64,000 nucleotides of DNA from positions 124,001-188,000 of the forward strand of contig JAIXKJ010000001.1 of NCBI GenBank assembly GCA_026928255.1, in the 5' to 3' direction. The translations under genes were made by a program, and so were the position numbers. The notes beneath the pieces are model-generated. The model did not search any database. It saw nothing but the letters and a program-made list of their open reading frames with translations, and had not been told where the DNA came from. Source of the DNA: Anaerolineales bacterium. GTDB lineage: Bacteria; Chloroflexota; Anaerolineae; Anaerolineales; Villigracilaceae. Position 1 is the stretch's first letter. Each line of letters begins with the position of its first letter. Below are positions 31,488 through 40,520 of the stretch, in pieces.

Positions 31488-33959
31488 CTATTCGCTTGCA
31501 ATCTTATCTCCATAGCGCTTCGCCAATTCCCGACGCAACACCTTGCCGATAAACGTGCGCGGAAACTCGTCCATGAAAATCACAAAGCGCGGAACGAGGT
31601 GCGGCGGCAGGCGGCGTTTGCAATAGGCGATGACCGACTCGGGACTCGGCTTTTCCTTTCCCGCGATGACGAACGCAAAAGGATGTCCCGCCACAGCCAC
31701 TACCGCCGCTTCCTTCACTTGCGGAATTTCGTAAATCACCTCTTCCACGTCTCGCGGAAAAGCCGGCTCTTTGGCGCTTTTTTCGGGATACCACATATCC
31801 GCCTTGCGAGCGACAATGCGGCAGAATCCGTCTTCGTCCATTTGCGCCACGTCGCCAGTCAACAGCCAGCCGTCGTCGGTCAGCGTCGCGCGAGTCGCCG
31901 CCTCGTTTTTCCAATAACCCAACATCACTTGCGGACCGCGAATCGCCAACTCGCCAATTTGACCGGGCTCTACTTCCCTGCGCCCCGTCGCCAAATCCAC
32001 AACCGCCGCTTCGGTGGACGGAAGCGGAACGCCAATCGTCCCCAGCCGCCGATTTTTATTCATCGGGTTGGCGTGCGTAATCGGCGAAGCCTCTGTCAGC
32101 CCGTAGCCTTCCACAAGTTTGCCCTTCGTCAATTTCTCAAAGGCTTCTTGCACTTCGACCGGCAACGGCGCAGACCCGCTGATGCACGCCTTAATCGAAC
32201 GAATGCCGTATTTTCGCACGCGCGGAAAATCGTTAATTGCCATATACATGCTCGGCGAGCCGGGAAAAATCGTCGGCTTATACTTTTGAATCGTTTTTAG
32301 CGTGTCTAACGTTTTGAACTGCGGCTTAAGAATCAACGCCGCGCCGAGAGAAATCGGCACGTTCAGCGCCGCCGTCAACCCGTAACTGTGAAAGAACGGT
32401 ACGACGCACAAAAAGCGTTCGCGCCCTTCTTCGGCGGTCGGTAGCCAATGGCGGGTTTGTAGCGCGTTGGCGACCAGATTGCGATGCGACAACATCACGC
32501 CTTTGGATTGCGCCGTCGTGCCGCCCGTGTAAATAATCGCCGCCAAATCGTCGGGATGCGAATCCACCGTCGGTGATTTGACGTCCTGTTGCGCCAGCCA
32601 GCGATTCCAGCGCAGCGCGTCGCGTGTGTTTAATCCGCGATTGCGCCAGCGCGAGACGAAGCGCTTCAACAGCGGAAGATACTGACCAGGGTCGGTCAAC
32701 ACAATATGCGGAACGCCCGCCTCGTCCTGAACGCGCCGCGCCAGCCCCGCCCAAGTGGATAGCGTAATCAGCGCGCTCGCGTCCGCTTCTTTGATTTGGC
32801 GAATCAACTCTTCGGGTTCGGTCATCGGCGGAATTAAGACCGCCGTCGCGCCCGCTTTGAGGATGCCGTAAAATCCAATCGCCATTTGCGGCACGTTCGG
32901 CAGCAACAACACGACGCGCGCGCCTTTGCCGATTCCCTGCGCCAGCAGCGCGTTGGCAAAACGGTTGACTTCGTGATTCAACGCGCGGTACGACATCTTC
33001 GCGCCTTCAAAGAAAAGCGCGGGGCGCTTTGGATAACGTCGCACCGCCGAACGCAGTAAATGATGCGCGGGAATGCGCGGCACGTCCACCGTGTAAGGTA
33101 CGCCGTCTTCGTAATTGTGCAGCCACACGCGCCGACGTTTCAAATCGTCGCGTTGAGTTTTCGGGGCGACGAAAGAATGGTCGCGCCACGATTTCTTCGA
33201 TTCGCCTTTGAGGAAATTTTCGATGGCGCGATCTACCGCTTCGCGCCGCTCCAACATGACCATATGCCCCGAAACGCCGATGTCAACGTCTTCCGCGTCG
33301 GGGATGGACGCCGCCACCTGCTCAAACAGCGGACGGTCGAAGACCAAATCGCGGTGTCCGCGAATGACCAGCGTCGGCATGGACAGTTGCGCGAACTTCT
33401 CCCATCCGCGCCATTTGGACATGTTGTTTTGATAATACGCTCGCAAAGCGTAAAGCGGCGCGTGCAGCCATTTGCGCGTGAAAGGGGCGATGAGCCGCAA
33501 AACGGGCGCGGGCAGACTCAACCCAAACTTCAATAACGGGCTGAGTTTGAACTCGCCCGCCGTCGCAATCAAGATTAACTTTTCGACGTTTTCTGGGCGG
33601 TTGACGGCGTATTCCGTAACAATCGCGCCGCCGTAGGAGTGGCCGATCAAAATAAAAGGCGCGGACACTTTCAGTTGGGTCAGCGCAGTTTCAATGTCCA
33701 GTTGGATGCGCTCCATGTCGTAGCCGCTCGACGGCTTGTCCGAGAGTCCGTGTCCGCGCATATCCAACGCAACGACGCGATTGTCCATCGCAAATTTTTG
33801 CATTTGATATTGCCATTGCTCGGCTTTGCCGCCGAAGCCGTGAATGAAGACGAGGGTATTTTGCGGGCTGGGCGGCGAAACGTCAATGGCGGAGAGGCGC
33901 ACCAACGGCTCGGAGGAAACGCGCGCTTCGTAACGGTAGAGGTCGAAATCGATGTCCAT
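31488..33959 (-). CDS. Fusion of alpha/beta hydrolase and acyl-CoA synthetase
   Basis: 823 residues from the ATG at 33959; the open frame runs 26 codons further but reads back into the promoter region. Residues about 1-255 are an alpha/beta hydrolase (FIHGFGGKAEQW, elbow GHSYGGAIVTEY with Ser nucleophile, His in GVSGHMVML). About 290-823 is an AMP-forming acyl-CoA synthetase: YTGGTTAQSKGVMLSHRN (P-loop), GYGLTEASP, LLTGDVAQMDEDGF, and the C-terminal catalytic Lys in FIGKVLRREL. The ligase half would activate a fatty or aryl acid to its CoA ester; the hydrolase half could supply the acid from an ester. It is not OleBC, since OleB has Asp as nucleophile. Confidence 0.88.
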   Translation of the reverse strand: MDIDFDLYRYEARVSSEPLVRLSAIDVSPPSPQNTLVFIHGFGGKAEQWQYQMQKFAMDNRVVALDMRGHGLSDKPSSGYDMERIQLDIETALTQLKVSAPFILIGHSYGGAIVTEYAVNRPENVEKLILIATAGEFKLSPLLKFGLSLPAPVLRLIAPFTRKWLHAPLYALRAYYQNNMSKWRGWEKFAQLSMPTLVIRGHRDLVFDRPLFEQVAASIPDAEDVDIGVSGHMVMLERREAVDRAIENFLKGESKKSWRDHSFVAPKTQRDDLKRRRVWLHNYEDGVPYTVDVPRIPAHHLLRSAVRRYPKRPALFFEGAKMSYRALNHEVNRFANALLAQGIGKGARVVLLLPNVPQMAIGFYGILKAGATAVLIPPMTEPEELIRQIKEADASALITLSTWAGLARRVQDEAGVPHIVLTDPGQYLPLLKRFVSRWRNRGLNTRDALRWNRWLAQQDVKSPTVDSHPDDLAAIIYTGGTTAQSKGVMLSHRNLVANALQTRHWLPTAEEGRERFLCVVPFFHSYGLTAALNVPISLGAALILKPQFKTLDTLKTIQKYKPTIFPGSPSMYMAINDFPRVRKYGIRSIKACISGSAPLPVEVQEAFEKLTKGKLVEGYGLTEASPITHANPMNKNRRLGTIGVPLPSTEAAVVDLATGRREVEPGQIGELAIRGPQVMLGYWKNEAATRATLTDDGWLLTGDVAQMDEDGFCRIVARKADMWYPEKSAKEPAFPRDVEEVIYEIPQVKEAAVVAVAGHPFAFVIAGKEKPSPESVIAYCKRRLPPHLVPRFVIFMDEFPRTFIGKVLRRELAKRYGDKIASE

Positions 33960-34030
33960 TGACGAAGTGTACAGGAGAGCGGCGCGGATGTCAATTTGGC
34001 GAACGTTAACGTTTTTACAACGCGCCCGCT

Positions 34031-34059
34031 TTGACAAAATTCGCGCGCCCTGCTATACT
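34031..34059 (+). promoter_or_regulatory. Strong sigma-70-type promoter of the rnj leader
   Basis: TTGACA (34031-34036), a 17-base spacer, then TGCTATACT with TATACT at 34054-34059 and an extended -10 TG. It is the best promoter in the window. Predicted start of transcription is near 34066, about 255 bases before the rnj start codon. Confidence 0.85.
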
Positions 34060-34065
34060 TCCGCG

Positions 34066-34320
34066 CAGTTAAGTTGACTTTTCCGACGCATGGCGTCGTT
34101 TGTTTGAGAAATATCGAGTTTTACCGAGACCGATCTTCGCGAGCAAGTCAGCGAAGGTCTTTTATTTTAGAGGGGAAGACCCGTTGCTTGTCCGCTTTTG
34201 TAAAACCTGAAATCAGACAACGGAACGAGAGTTCCGCTTTGTCGCGCTTAATTCATTTGACTTTTACCGCATAGGCGGTTTATAAATTTTTGAAACTTAA
34301 GAGGTTGATAGAAAAACAAT
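34066..34320 (+). ncRNA. Structured 5' leader of rnj (candidate regulatory RNA)
   Basis: Non-coding stretch between the promoter and rnj with many short stems: CGACGC-ATG-GCGTCG (34084-34098); GATCTTCGC / GCGAAGGTC (34132-34159) followed by TTTTATTTT; CCGTTG / CAACGG (34181-34223); CGGAAC-GAGA-GTTCCG with a GNRA loop (34221-34236); ACCGC-ATAG-GCGGT (34266-34279). TTGACTTTT precedes both the first and the last hairpin. The last 40 bases are AT-rich, with GAGG 16 bases before the ATG, a poor ribosome site. I recognise no known riboswitch here. Confidence 0.55.
34132..34168 (+). terminator. Terminator/attenuator hairpin inside the rnj leader
   Basis: 9-bp stem GATCTTCGC / GCGAAGGTC (one G-T pair) with a 10-base loop, followed by TTTTATTTT. 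If used, it would release a ~105-nt RNA before rnj. GGTCTT of its 3' arm can instead pair with AAGACC at 34176-34181, which would break the terminator. Confidence 0.6.
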
Positions 34321-35964
34321 ATGGCAAAAAAAAATAAATTAAGAATCATCCCGCTGGGGGGGCTGGGCGAAGTGGGAAAAAATATGATGGCGTACGAGTA
34401 TGGAAACGACGTCATCGTAGTGGACGCGGGCATTATGTTCCCGACCAACGACATGCTCGGCGTGGATTACATCATCCCCGACTACGAATATTTGAAGAAA
34501 AAAGCCAACCGCGTTTTGGGGCTTTTCATCACGCACGGACACGAAGATCACATCGGCGCGATTCAACATTTCATCGAGGACATTCCCGTCCCCGTTTACG
34601 CCACGCCGCTGACTCGCGGATTAATCGAAGCGAAACTGCATCGCAACGGGGCGCAGCACAAGGCGCAACTAAAAACCATCCACGCGGGAGAAACGACGCG
34701 CGTCGGACCTTTCACGTTGGAATATTTCCACGTCAACCATTCGATTCCCGATTGCGTCGGCATGGGAATCACCACGCCCGCCGGACTCGTCGTCCACATG
34801 AGCGATTTCAAATTTGACCAAACGCCGGTAGACGGCTGGCCCACCGATTTTGCCAAACTCGCCGAGTTTGCCAATCGCGGCGTGGACTTGCTGCTCTCCG
34901 ATTCGACCAACGCCGAACGGCCAGGCTGGACTCCTTCCGAAGCGGTCATTCAACCCGCCTTTGAAAAAGTCTTCGCCGAAGCCAAAGGGCGCGTCATCGT
35001 CGCCACGTTTGCCTCGCTAATTTCGCGCGTGCAACAAGTGGCGGACGCCGCCGCCAAGCACGGGCGCAAACTCGCCTTCGCCGGACCGAGCATGGTGGAC
35101 AACGTCAAAATTGCGCGCAAGATGAAATACCTCGACATCGCCGACGATTTGATCGTCTCCATCGAGCAGGCGCAACAAATGCAAAATCACAAAGTGGCGA
35201 TTATGTGCACCGGCTCGCAAGGCGAACCGTCGTCCATCGTCGGCAGGTTATCGGCAGGGACGAATCGTCAATTCGACCTGAAAGACGGCGACACGATTGT
35301 TCTTTCTTCGCACCCGATTCCGGGCAACGAAGAAACCATCAGCAAGACGATAAACCGTCTCTTGCGGCGCGGCGCGAAAGTGATTCACGACGGCATCATG
35401 CCGATTCACGTTTCCGGTCACGCGGCGCAAGAAGAGCAAAAATTGCTCATCAACATTGTGCGCCCAAAACACTTTATGCCCATTCACGGCGAACTGCGTC
35501 AACTGATGCGCCACGCCGAACACGCGCAACAACTCGGCGTCGCGCCTGAAAATACGATTGTTGTGGAAAACGGTCAAGTCGTGGAGTTAGTCGGCAAGAG
35601 AGTTTTACGCGCCGAGCGCATCCCTGGCGATTATATTTTCGTAACGGGCGAATCTATCGGCGATATTGATCACGACGTAATGCGCGAGCGCAGTCAATTG
35701 GCGCGCAACGGCATCATGCTCATTGACATCAGCGTGGACAAACGCAACGGGCGCGTGCTGCACAAACCCGAAATTATCACGCGCGGGTTTGTCTCGCCCG
35801 AAGACGCCGAAGCGCTGATTCCCGAAGTCCGCAACGTGGTGATGCGTATGATTCACGAAGACGGTTTTGAAAGCGAAAGAGACATCATCAGCGCCGTCAA
35901 AAGTTATTTGCATCAGCAAACCAAACGCCGCCCGATGGTTTTCGTTACATTGAGCAAAGCGTAA
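34321..35964 (+). CDS. rnj: Ribonuclease J
   Basis: 547 residues, typical length. Metallo-beta-lactamase core with GGLGEVGKNMMAYEY, zinc-binding THGHEDHIGAI (residues about 62-72) and the HVNHSIPD and HMSDFKFD motifs; beta-CASP region with the MCTGSQGEPSSI and SSHPIPGNEE motifs; the RNase J C-terminal domain to the end. It acts as a 5'-to-3' exonuclease and endonuclease in mRNA turnover and rRNA maturation, in the cytoplasm. The long structured leader suggests feedback control of its own mRNA, as known for RNases in other bacteria (inference). Confidence 0.96.
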   Translation: MAKKNKLRIIPLGGLGEVGKNMMAYEYGNDVIVVDAGIMFPTNDMLGVDYIIPDYEYLKKKANRVLGLFITHGHEDHIGAIQHFIEDIPVPVYATPLTRGLIEAKLHRNGAQHKAQLKTIHAGETTRVGPFTLEYFHVNHSIPDCVGMGITTPAGLVVHMSDFKFDQTPVDGWPTDFAKLAEFANRGVDLLLSDSTNAERPGWTPSEAVIQPAFEKVFAEAKGRVIVATFASLISRVQQVADAAAKHGRKLAFAGPSMVDNVKIARKMKYLDIADDLIVSIEQAQQMQNHKVAIMCTGSQGEPSSIVGRLSAGTNRQFDLKDGDTIVLSSHPIPGNEETISKTINRLLRRGAKVIHDGIMPIHVSGHAAQEEQKLLINIVRPKHFMPIHGELRQLMRHAEHAQQLGVAPENTIVVENGQVVELVGKRVLRAERIPGDYIFVTGESIGDIDHDVMRERSQLARNGIMLIDISVDKRNGRVLHKPEIITRGFVSPEDAEALIPEVRNVVMRMIHEDGFESERDIISAVKSYLHQQTKRRPMVFVTLSKA

Positions 35965-35992
35965 AAAATGACCGCCGTAAGGCGGTCATTTT
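35965..35992. terminator. Bidirectional terminator between rnj and mutY
   Basis: Perfect 12-bp arms AAAATGACCGCC / GGCGGTCATTTT around GTAA, right after the rnj stop. The mutY stop codon (35988-35986) lies inside the 3' arm, so the hairpin serves both convergent genes. Confidence 0.88.
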
Positions 35993-37023
35993 ATTTGAAG
36001 CGCAATTTGCCGATCCACTTTGCCCATCGGGTAAGCGCTTAACTCTGAAAGCCATACCCATTTCAAATTTTTATTTTTGGGAATGAAAATCCGCTCGCAT
36101 AAAAACGGATGAACTTCGACTCGAAAATGACTGTACGCATGACGCACGACGTTTAACGCCGCCCCGCGCTTGACTTCAATTTGAGTTGCCGCCTTCAAAC
36201 TTTGAGTCAACGCCTGAGCCGCTTCGCCCTCCACCCGCGCGTTGGGGAATTCCCACAACCCGCCTAGCAGACCGTCCGCCGCGCGTTGACCGATCAACGC
36301 CCGCCCGCGCTCGACGATGACCGCCGCCGCGTGAACGTAAAGCGGAGTCGCCTTCTTCGGCTTCATGCGCGGACGCAATTCCTGCGTCCCGCGCCGCCGC
36401 GCGAGACAAAGCGCTTTCAACGGGCAAACCGCGCAACGCGGATTTTTCGGCAGACAAATCGTCGCGCCCAAATCCATCAGCGCTTGGTTGTAATCGCCCG
36501 CTTCGCCTTTGGGCAAATTCTGCGCCGCCAACTGCCAGAGGATTTTTTCGCCCGCCGCCGAGTCGGCGAATTCGTCCACGTCGAAGAGGCGCGAGTAAAT
36601 GCGGCGAATGTTGCCGTCGAGAGTCGCTTCGTCCATGCCGAATGCCATCGAAGCGATAGCGCCGACGGTGTAACGCCCAACGCCCGGCAGGCTGCGTAAA
36701 TCGTCCAAATTGCGCGGGAGTTCGCCGTCGAATTTTTCGAGGACGATTTTTGCGGCTTTGTGCAAATTGCGCGCGCGGCTGTAATAGCCCAAACCTTCCC
36801 AGAGGTTGAGCGCGTCGCGCTCGTCGGCGCTTGCCAGCGCTTTTACCGTCGGAAATAATTTCATCCACTTTTCAAAGTAGGGGATGACCGTATCCACCCG
36901 CGTTTGTTGCAGCATGATTTCCGAAACCCAAACGGCGTAGGGGTCGGGCGAATCGCGCCAGGGGAGAGTCCGCTTTTGGGAGCGGTACCAGGCTAGAAGT
37001 CGAGGGGCGAGGCGGTTCTTCAT
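35986..37023 (-). CDS. mutY: A/G-specific adenine glycosylase
   Basis: 345 residues from the ATG at 37023. Catalytic Glu in VSEIMLQQTRVDTVIPYF, helix-hairpin-helix LPGVGRYTVGAIASMAFG, catalytic Asp in ATLDGNIRRIYSRLF and the Fe-S cluster Cys in the C-x6-C-x2-C-x5-C pattern (CLPKNPRCAVCPLKALC). The C-terminal NUDIX-like domain (GLLGGLWEFPNARVE) recognises 8-oxoguanine. It removes adenine mispaired with 8-oxoG. The start codon lies 1 base after the stop of the membrane glycosyltransferase gene (TAA-G-ATG), so it is translated by coupling to an unrelated gene. Confidence 0.95.
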   Translation of the reverse strand: MKNRLAPRLLAWYRSQKRTLPWRDSPDPYAVWVSEIMLQQTRVDTVIPYFEKWMKLFPTVKALASADERDALNLWEGLGYYSRARNLHKAAKIVLEKFDGELPRNLDDLRSLPGVGRYTVGAIASMAFGMDEATLDGNIRRIYSRLFDVDEFADSAAGEKILWQLAAQNLPKGEAGDYNQALMDLGATICLPKNPRCAVCPLKALCLARRRGTQELRPRMKPKKATPLYVHAAAVIVERGRALIGQRAADGLLGGLWEFPNARVEGEAAQALTQSLKAATQIEVKRGAALNVVRHAYSHFRVEVHPFLCERIFIPKNKNLKWVWLSELSAYPMGKVDRQIALQIK

Positions 37024-37024
37024 C

Positions 37025-39445
37025 TTAAGGGCAAGGCTCGTCGAGCGGCGCGTTTTGATAAGTTGCGCCGTCAAAAAGAATGACGCGCACGAGGGGCAAA
37101 CCGTAGTCGCTTTTGCAGGCGAGCAGAATCGCGTCCGCGCCTTGCGGGAAGTTTAATAATTGGTCGGTTGGAAAGGCGAAGTGCTGAAAACGCGCGTTGA
37201 GCAGCGTGAAGCCGATGCGCGAGAAGTTTTGCGCGGCGTAAGCCGGCCACGGGTTGGCGGACGCCAGCCCTTCGCCGCGCCAATACATGCGCGGATAAAG
37301 CAGCCGCCCTTCTTCTAAAATGGCGTTTGGCTGTTGAAGAAACGCCGCGACTTCGTTTTGAGCGTAACCAGCTGCGACGAATTTCTGCGTCAACTCGCCT
37401 TGCGCGGACGCATAACGCGGGGCGGCGAACCCTTCCGCCAGCCAGGGCGCCGCGCCGACGAAAATAAAAATCAGCAAAGGCGCGAGGGCGCGAAGTGAAA
37501 ATCTTTCTTGCGCGCCTTCAAGATTTTGCGCCTTTGCGTTTAGATTAACTTTGATATTAAACGAGGAAAATGCGAGCGCAAATAATTCAACGACGCCGAT
37601 GGCGAAATAAAAATAGAAGACCCAGTCCACAGGCAGGTTGTAGCGCCAACTGGAAAAACGCGCTATGCCGTTGGAAACCGCGTAGCCGACGTTGAAGGTT
37701 AACGGAATTAACCCCGCCCACTTTAAGCGTCGCCATGCGCCGCCGATTCCGCAAGCGGCGATAAAGAGGTAGAAAAGAACGAGCAGGGCGTTATGGCATT
37801 CGAGCGAACCGTTCCAATCTACCCAATATAAATTGACCGGTTTTTGCAACCCGTTAAACGGTTTGATTAATGGAAGCGCCAACACCCCGCCGATTTCAGT
37901 GTTGAGGAAGTGCGCGGCGAAGAAGTTGGCCACATAAGCGGGGTGCGCGAGCGTGAACGAAATAATCCGCTCGCGGACGCTGTCGGTTTCGGGGTCGAAT
38001 TGGCTGAGGTCGAGGTTGCCGGTCAGCGAGTATTGGCTGTAAATTACCGCCACTTGTTTGGGATCGTCGAAGGAGAATTTGCCGGAGATTTGGCGGTTAT
38101 GAATCAGCCAAGGGCTGACGGTTAAGGTCAGCGCGAGGGTAAAGATGATTCCCGTTTGAATCCACTTGCGCCAGTTGAAGTTGAAGGCGAGCAGAATTAA
38201 AAGGAATAAAAAGGGCAAAGTCAACGCGGACTGCGTGCGGAGGAGAAGCAACGCGCCGAACGCCCCGCCAGCGACGACGGTCGAGCGCAGGTCGCGGCGT
38301 TCCAACATCCGCAAGCAGACGAGGCAAATTAATGCGACGCCGAAAGCCGTCGGCAAATCGGTGGTGAAAATTTTGGAGTTGGCGACGCGCGTGTTGGACG
38401 CGATCCACAAGCCCGTGTATTCGCGGAAGACGGCGAAGAGGGCGACGAGGACGCCCGCGGCGGGCGAGTGAATCCGCTTTGCGAGAAAATATAAGACGAC
38501 GGGAAAAAGCGCTAAAACTAAAACTTGGGCGTTGATGATGGCGGGGTAATTTTGCCCGAAGAAAAAATGCAAAACGGCGAGGAACAACACATACAGCGGA
38601 CGCGGCGGAATGCCGCCGACGTATTTTGTGCCAATCAGCAGGCTTTGGGCAAGGTAATCGTAAAAGCCGGCGTCCGAGTAGGGCAGGGATATATTCGTCG
38701 GCGCGGAGGCGGGGGCGTAGAAACTGCCCCTCAGCGTTTCGAGCGGAACGCTCAGCCAAAGGGCGGCGGCGACGAGATAAATAGCAAACGGCAAATAGCG
38801 CGTTTCAAAATGCGGATTTTTTTGGGCGAAATTTTTTGCAGAAAAAAACAGAAGGCTTATTCCAATTAACAAAGAAAGGATGAAATGCCAACCTTGAATG
38901 GCGACGCCCGGCTCGCCCCAGTAGCCCGTGTCGGGCGTGACGCCGATTTTTGTCAGGGCGACGAAAAGGAAGAGGAGCAGGAAAGCGCCAAAGGGCAAAA
39001 GCGCGGCGCGGAAAAGGTCGCGGCGTTCTGTCAGCGCTTGAAGACGAAATCCGTTTTTGAGATAGAGGAGAAAGAAGGCGCTTTCCAGCGCGAGGAAGAA
39101 GAGCAACCCCAAAAGCGGACTCAGCCGTTCGTAGTAGGGGAGCAGCCGTTCGGGGGCGAGATAACGCAGAAGGAAGAGCGAAATCCCAAAGGTCAGGGAA
39201 AGCAGCGCGGAGGAAAAAATAATCGGCGTCGAGAGCAGACGTTCAAAGCGTAAGGAATCACGGCGCGAATAAAATCCTAATCCAATCCCCGATAAAAAGA
39301 GGAAAATAATCGCGCCGAATAAAATCAGTCGCGCAAACGAAAGCCCTTCGGCGGGGACGCGCCAAAGGGCGACGGCGGCAAGCGCAGATTGAAACGCCGC
39401 GCAGAAAAAAAACGGCGGAAAATATTTAAGGGAAGGGCGAAACAT
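37025..39445 (-). CDS. GT39/ArnT-like membrane glycosyltransferase
   Basis: 806 residues with about 15 membrane helices. The GT-C character shows in the acidic first loop (SLPYSDAGFYDYLAQSLLIG), the loop that normally carries the catalytic Asp, and in RVANSKIFTTDLP and LLLLRTQSALTLPFLF. A soluble domain of ~180 residues closes the protein. Such enzymes use polyprenyl-phosphate sugars on the outer face of the membrane. The acceptor is unknown. It precedes mutY (1-base gap) and follows a small hypothetical gene. Confidence 0.78.
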   Translation of the reverse strand: MFRPSLKYFPPFFFCAAFQSALAAVALWRVPAEGLSFARLILFGAIIFLFLSGIGLGFYSRRDSLRFERLLSTPIIFSSALLSLTFGISLFLLRYLAPERLLPYYERLSPLLGLLFFLALESAFFLLYLKNGFRLQALTERRDLFRAALLPFGAFLLLFLFVALTKIGVTPDTGYWGEPGVAIQGWHFILSLLIGISLLFFSAKNFAQKNPHFETRYLPFAIYLVAAALWLSVPLETLRGSFYAPASAPTNISLPYSDAGFYDYLAQSLLIGTKYVGGIPPRPLYVLFLAVLHFFFGQNYPAIINAQVLVLALFPVVLYFLAKRIHSPAAGVLVALFAVFREYTGLWIASNTRVANSKIFTTDLPTAFGVALICLVCLRMLERRDLRSTVVAGGAFGALLLLRTQSALTLPFLFLLILLAFNFNWRKWIQTGIIFTLALTLTVSPWLIHNRQISGKFSFDDPKQVAVIYSQYSLTGNLDLSQFDPETDSVRERIISFTLAHPAYVANFFAAHFLNTEIGGVLALPLIKPFNGLQKPVNLYWVDWNGSLECHNALLVLFYLFIAACGIGGAWRRLKWAGLIPLTFNVGYAVSNGIARFSSWRYNLPVDWVFYFYFAIGVVELFALAFSSFNIKVNLNAKAQNLEGAQERFSLRALAPLLIFIFVGAAPWLAEGFAAPRYASAQGELTQKFVAAGYAQNEVAAFLQQPNAILEEGRLLYPRMYWRGEGLASANPWPAYAAQNFSRIGFTLLNARFQHFAFPTDQLLNFPQGADAILLACKSDYGLPLVRVILFDGATYQNAPLDEPCP

Positions 39446-39454
39446 GCGACGCGA

Positions 39455-39757
39455 TTAAAACTGAAACCCTTTTCGCGCAACGACGATTTTATAAGAAAAA
39501 TTTTTGATGTACCCGAACAGGCGGTCTTGCAACAGAGACCATTCGGGCGAGGCGAGGACGCGCTGCGCCGCCGACACGTCGGGCGCGAGCAGCGCCACTT
39601 GAATTTGCGGGTACTCGCCGAACATCGTCGCCCAGGCTTCCGTCGGCTGCAAGCCAAGCCGTTGCACGCCCGGCACGAACTCGCCGATGACGAACTCGAA
39701 ATACTCGCGGTCGCGCTCGGCGGCGATGTCCCAGATCAAAATGATTTTTACAGGCAT
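39455..39757 (-). CDS. Small ferredoxin-like-fold hypothetical protein
   Basis: 100 residues. Alternating strands and helices (MPVKIILIWDIAAERDREYF, VGE-like helix FEFVIGEFVPGVQRL, IQVALLAPDVSAAQRVL) resemble dimeric alpha/beta barrel (NIPSNAP/ABM-like) proteins. No catalytic motif. It begins 1 base before the stop region of the upstream MBL gene and ends 9 bases before the glycosyltransferase start, so it is part of the same transcript. Function unknown. Confidence 0.6.
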   Translation of the reverse strand: MPVKIILIWDIAAERDREYFEFVIGEFVPGVQRLGLQPTEAWATMFGEYPQIQVALLAPDVSAAQRVLASPEWSLLQDRLFGYIKNFSYKIVVARKGFQF

Positions 39758-39758
39758 G

Positions 39759-40406
39759 CTATCCTTGCTGATAATCGAGGACGACGACCTTCGTCTCTTG
39801 CGGCAACGAAGAGCGCGTCGCCTTCAAAGAAGGCTGCGGCTCGACTTTTCCCAGCCCCATTTCTTTAAGGAACTTGCTCAACGGGTCGAGTTTGATTTTT
39901 GAAGCGTCGGAGGCGTAATGCATCGGCACGACGATATTCGGCTCGATGACGCTGACCGTTTCGGCGGCTTTGGCGGCGTTTAGGCTCGCGCCGCCGCCAA
40001 CCGGGACGAGGAGGATGTTCACCGTCCCCAGCGCTTCGACTTCGCTTTGAGTCGGCGTTTCTTGAATGTCGCCCAAATGCGCGACGGTAATGCCTTCGTA
40101 ATCGAAAACGTAAAGCGTGTTGCGGATTTTCTCTTTGCTCTTTTTGCCGTGTTCGTTTGATTGAACCGCCGTGATGAACACGCCGCCGATTTCAAATTCG
40201 CCCGCGCCGCTGAGGACGTGTTGCGCGCCTTTGACCCCGTCCGCGTGGGCGTGACCGGGCGCGTCGTGGCTGATGGCGACGATGTCCGCTTTTAGTTTGA
40301 GCGGGTTGTATCCCGCCGTTTTTGAATCGAAAGGGTCGGTAACGACTGTGGCGTAATTGCGTTCAGTCAGTCGAAAACAAGAATGTCCGTACCAAGTAAT
40401 TTCCAT
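39759..40406 (-). CDS. Metallo-beta-lactamase fold hydrolase (UlaG/YtkL-like)
   Basis: 215 residues. Starts ITWYGHSCFRLTERNYATVV, the UlaG/YtkL-type opening. The metal motif is incomplete: where HxHxDH is expected the protein reads ISHDAPGHAHADGV. Later residues AHLGDIQETP and VVPMHYASDASK supply the remaining His and Asp. Enzymes of this type (COG2220) hydrolyse lactones or phosphate esters, but with a changed first motif the activity is uncertain. It is one base upstream of the small hypothetical gene on the same strand. Confidence 0.82.
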   Translation of the reverse strand: MEITWYGHSCFRLTERNYATVVTDPFDSKTAGYNPLKLKADIVAISHDAPGHAHADGVKGAQHVLSGAGEFEIGGVFITAVQSNEHGKKSKEKIRNTLYVFDYEGITVAHLGDIQETPTQSEVEALGTVNILLVPVGGGASLNAAKAAETVSVIEPNIVVPMHYASDASKIKLDPLSKFLKEMGLGKVEPQPSLKATRSSLPQETKVVVLDYQQG

Positions 40407-40468
40407 GCAGTAGCGCCTCCAAAGAGAATATTATACCTGATGGAAAACTTGGCTTTGACGAATTAATA

Positions 40469-40508
40469 GCGTTGTCATTCCGCTATCGCATCTGCGAAAT
40501 GACAACGC
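40469..40508. repeat. Palindrome after the second UbiA gene
   Basis: Arms GCGTTGTCATT / AATGACAACGC (11 bp perfect, 14 of 15 if extended) around a ~14-base loop. It contains the GTCATT(T)CG core of the dispersed repeats and lies in the 3' region of the UbiA transcript, where it may act as a terminator or stability hairpin. Confidence 0.6.
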
Positions 40509-40520
40509 GCGAAACGCGCT

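Noticed and set aside
31488-33959. OleBC olefin-biosynthesis fusion
   Set aside because: The hydrolase has a Ser nucleophile (GHSYGG) rather than the Asp of OleB, and oleA and oleD are not nearby.
34066-34320. 6S RNA or tmRNA gene
   Set aside because: There is no long, nearly continuous duplex as in 6S RNA and no tRNA-like ends with a tag frame as in tmRNA.
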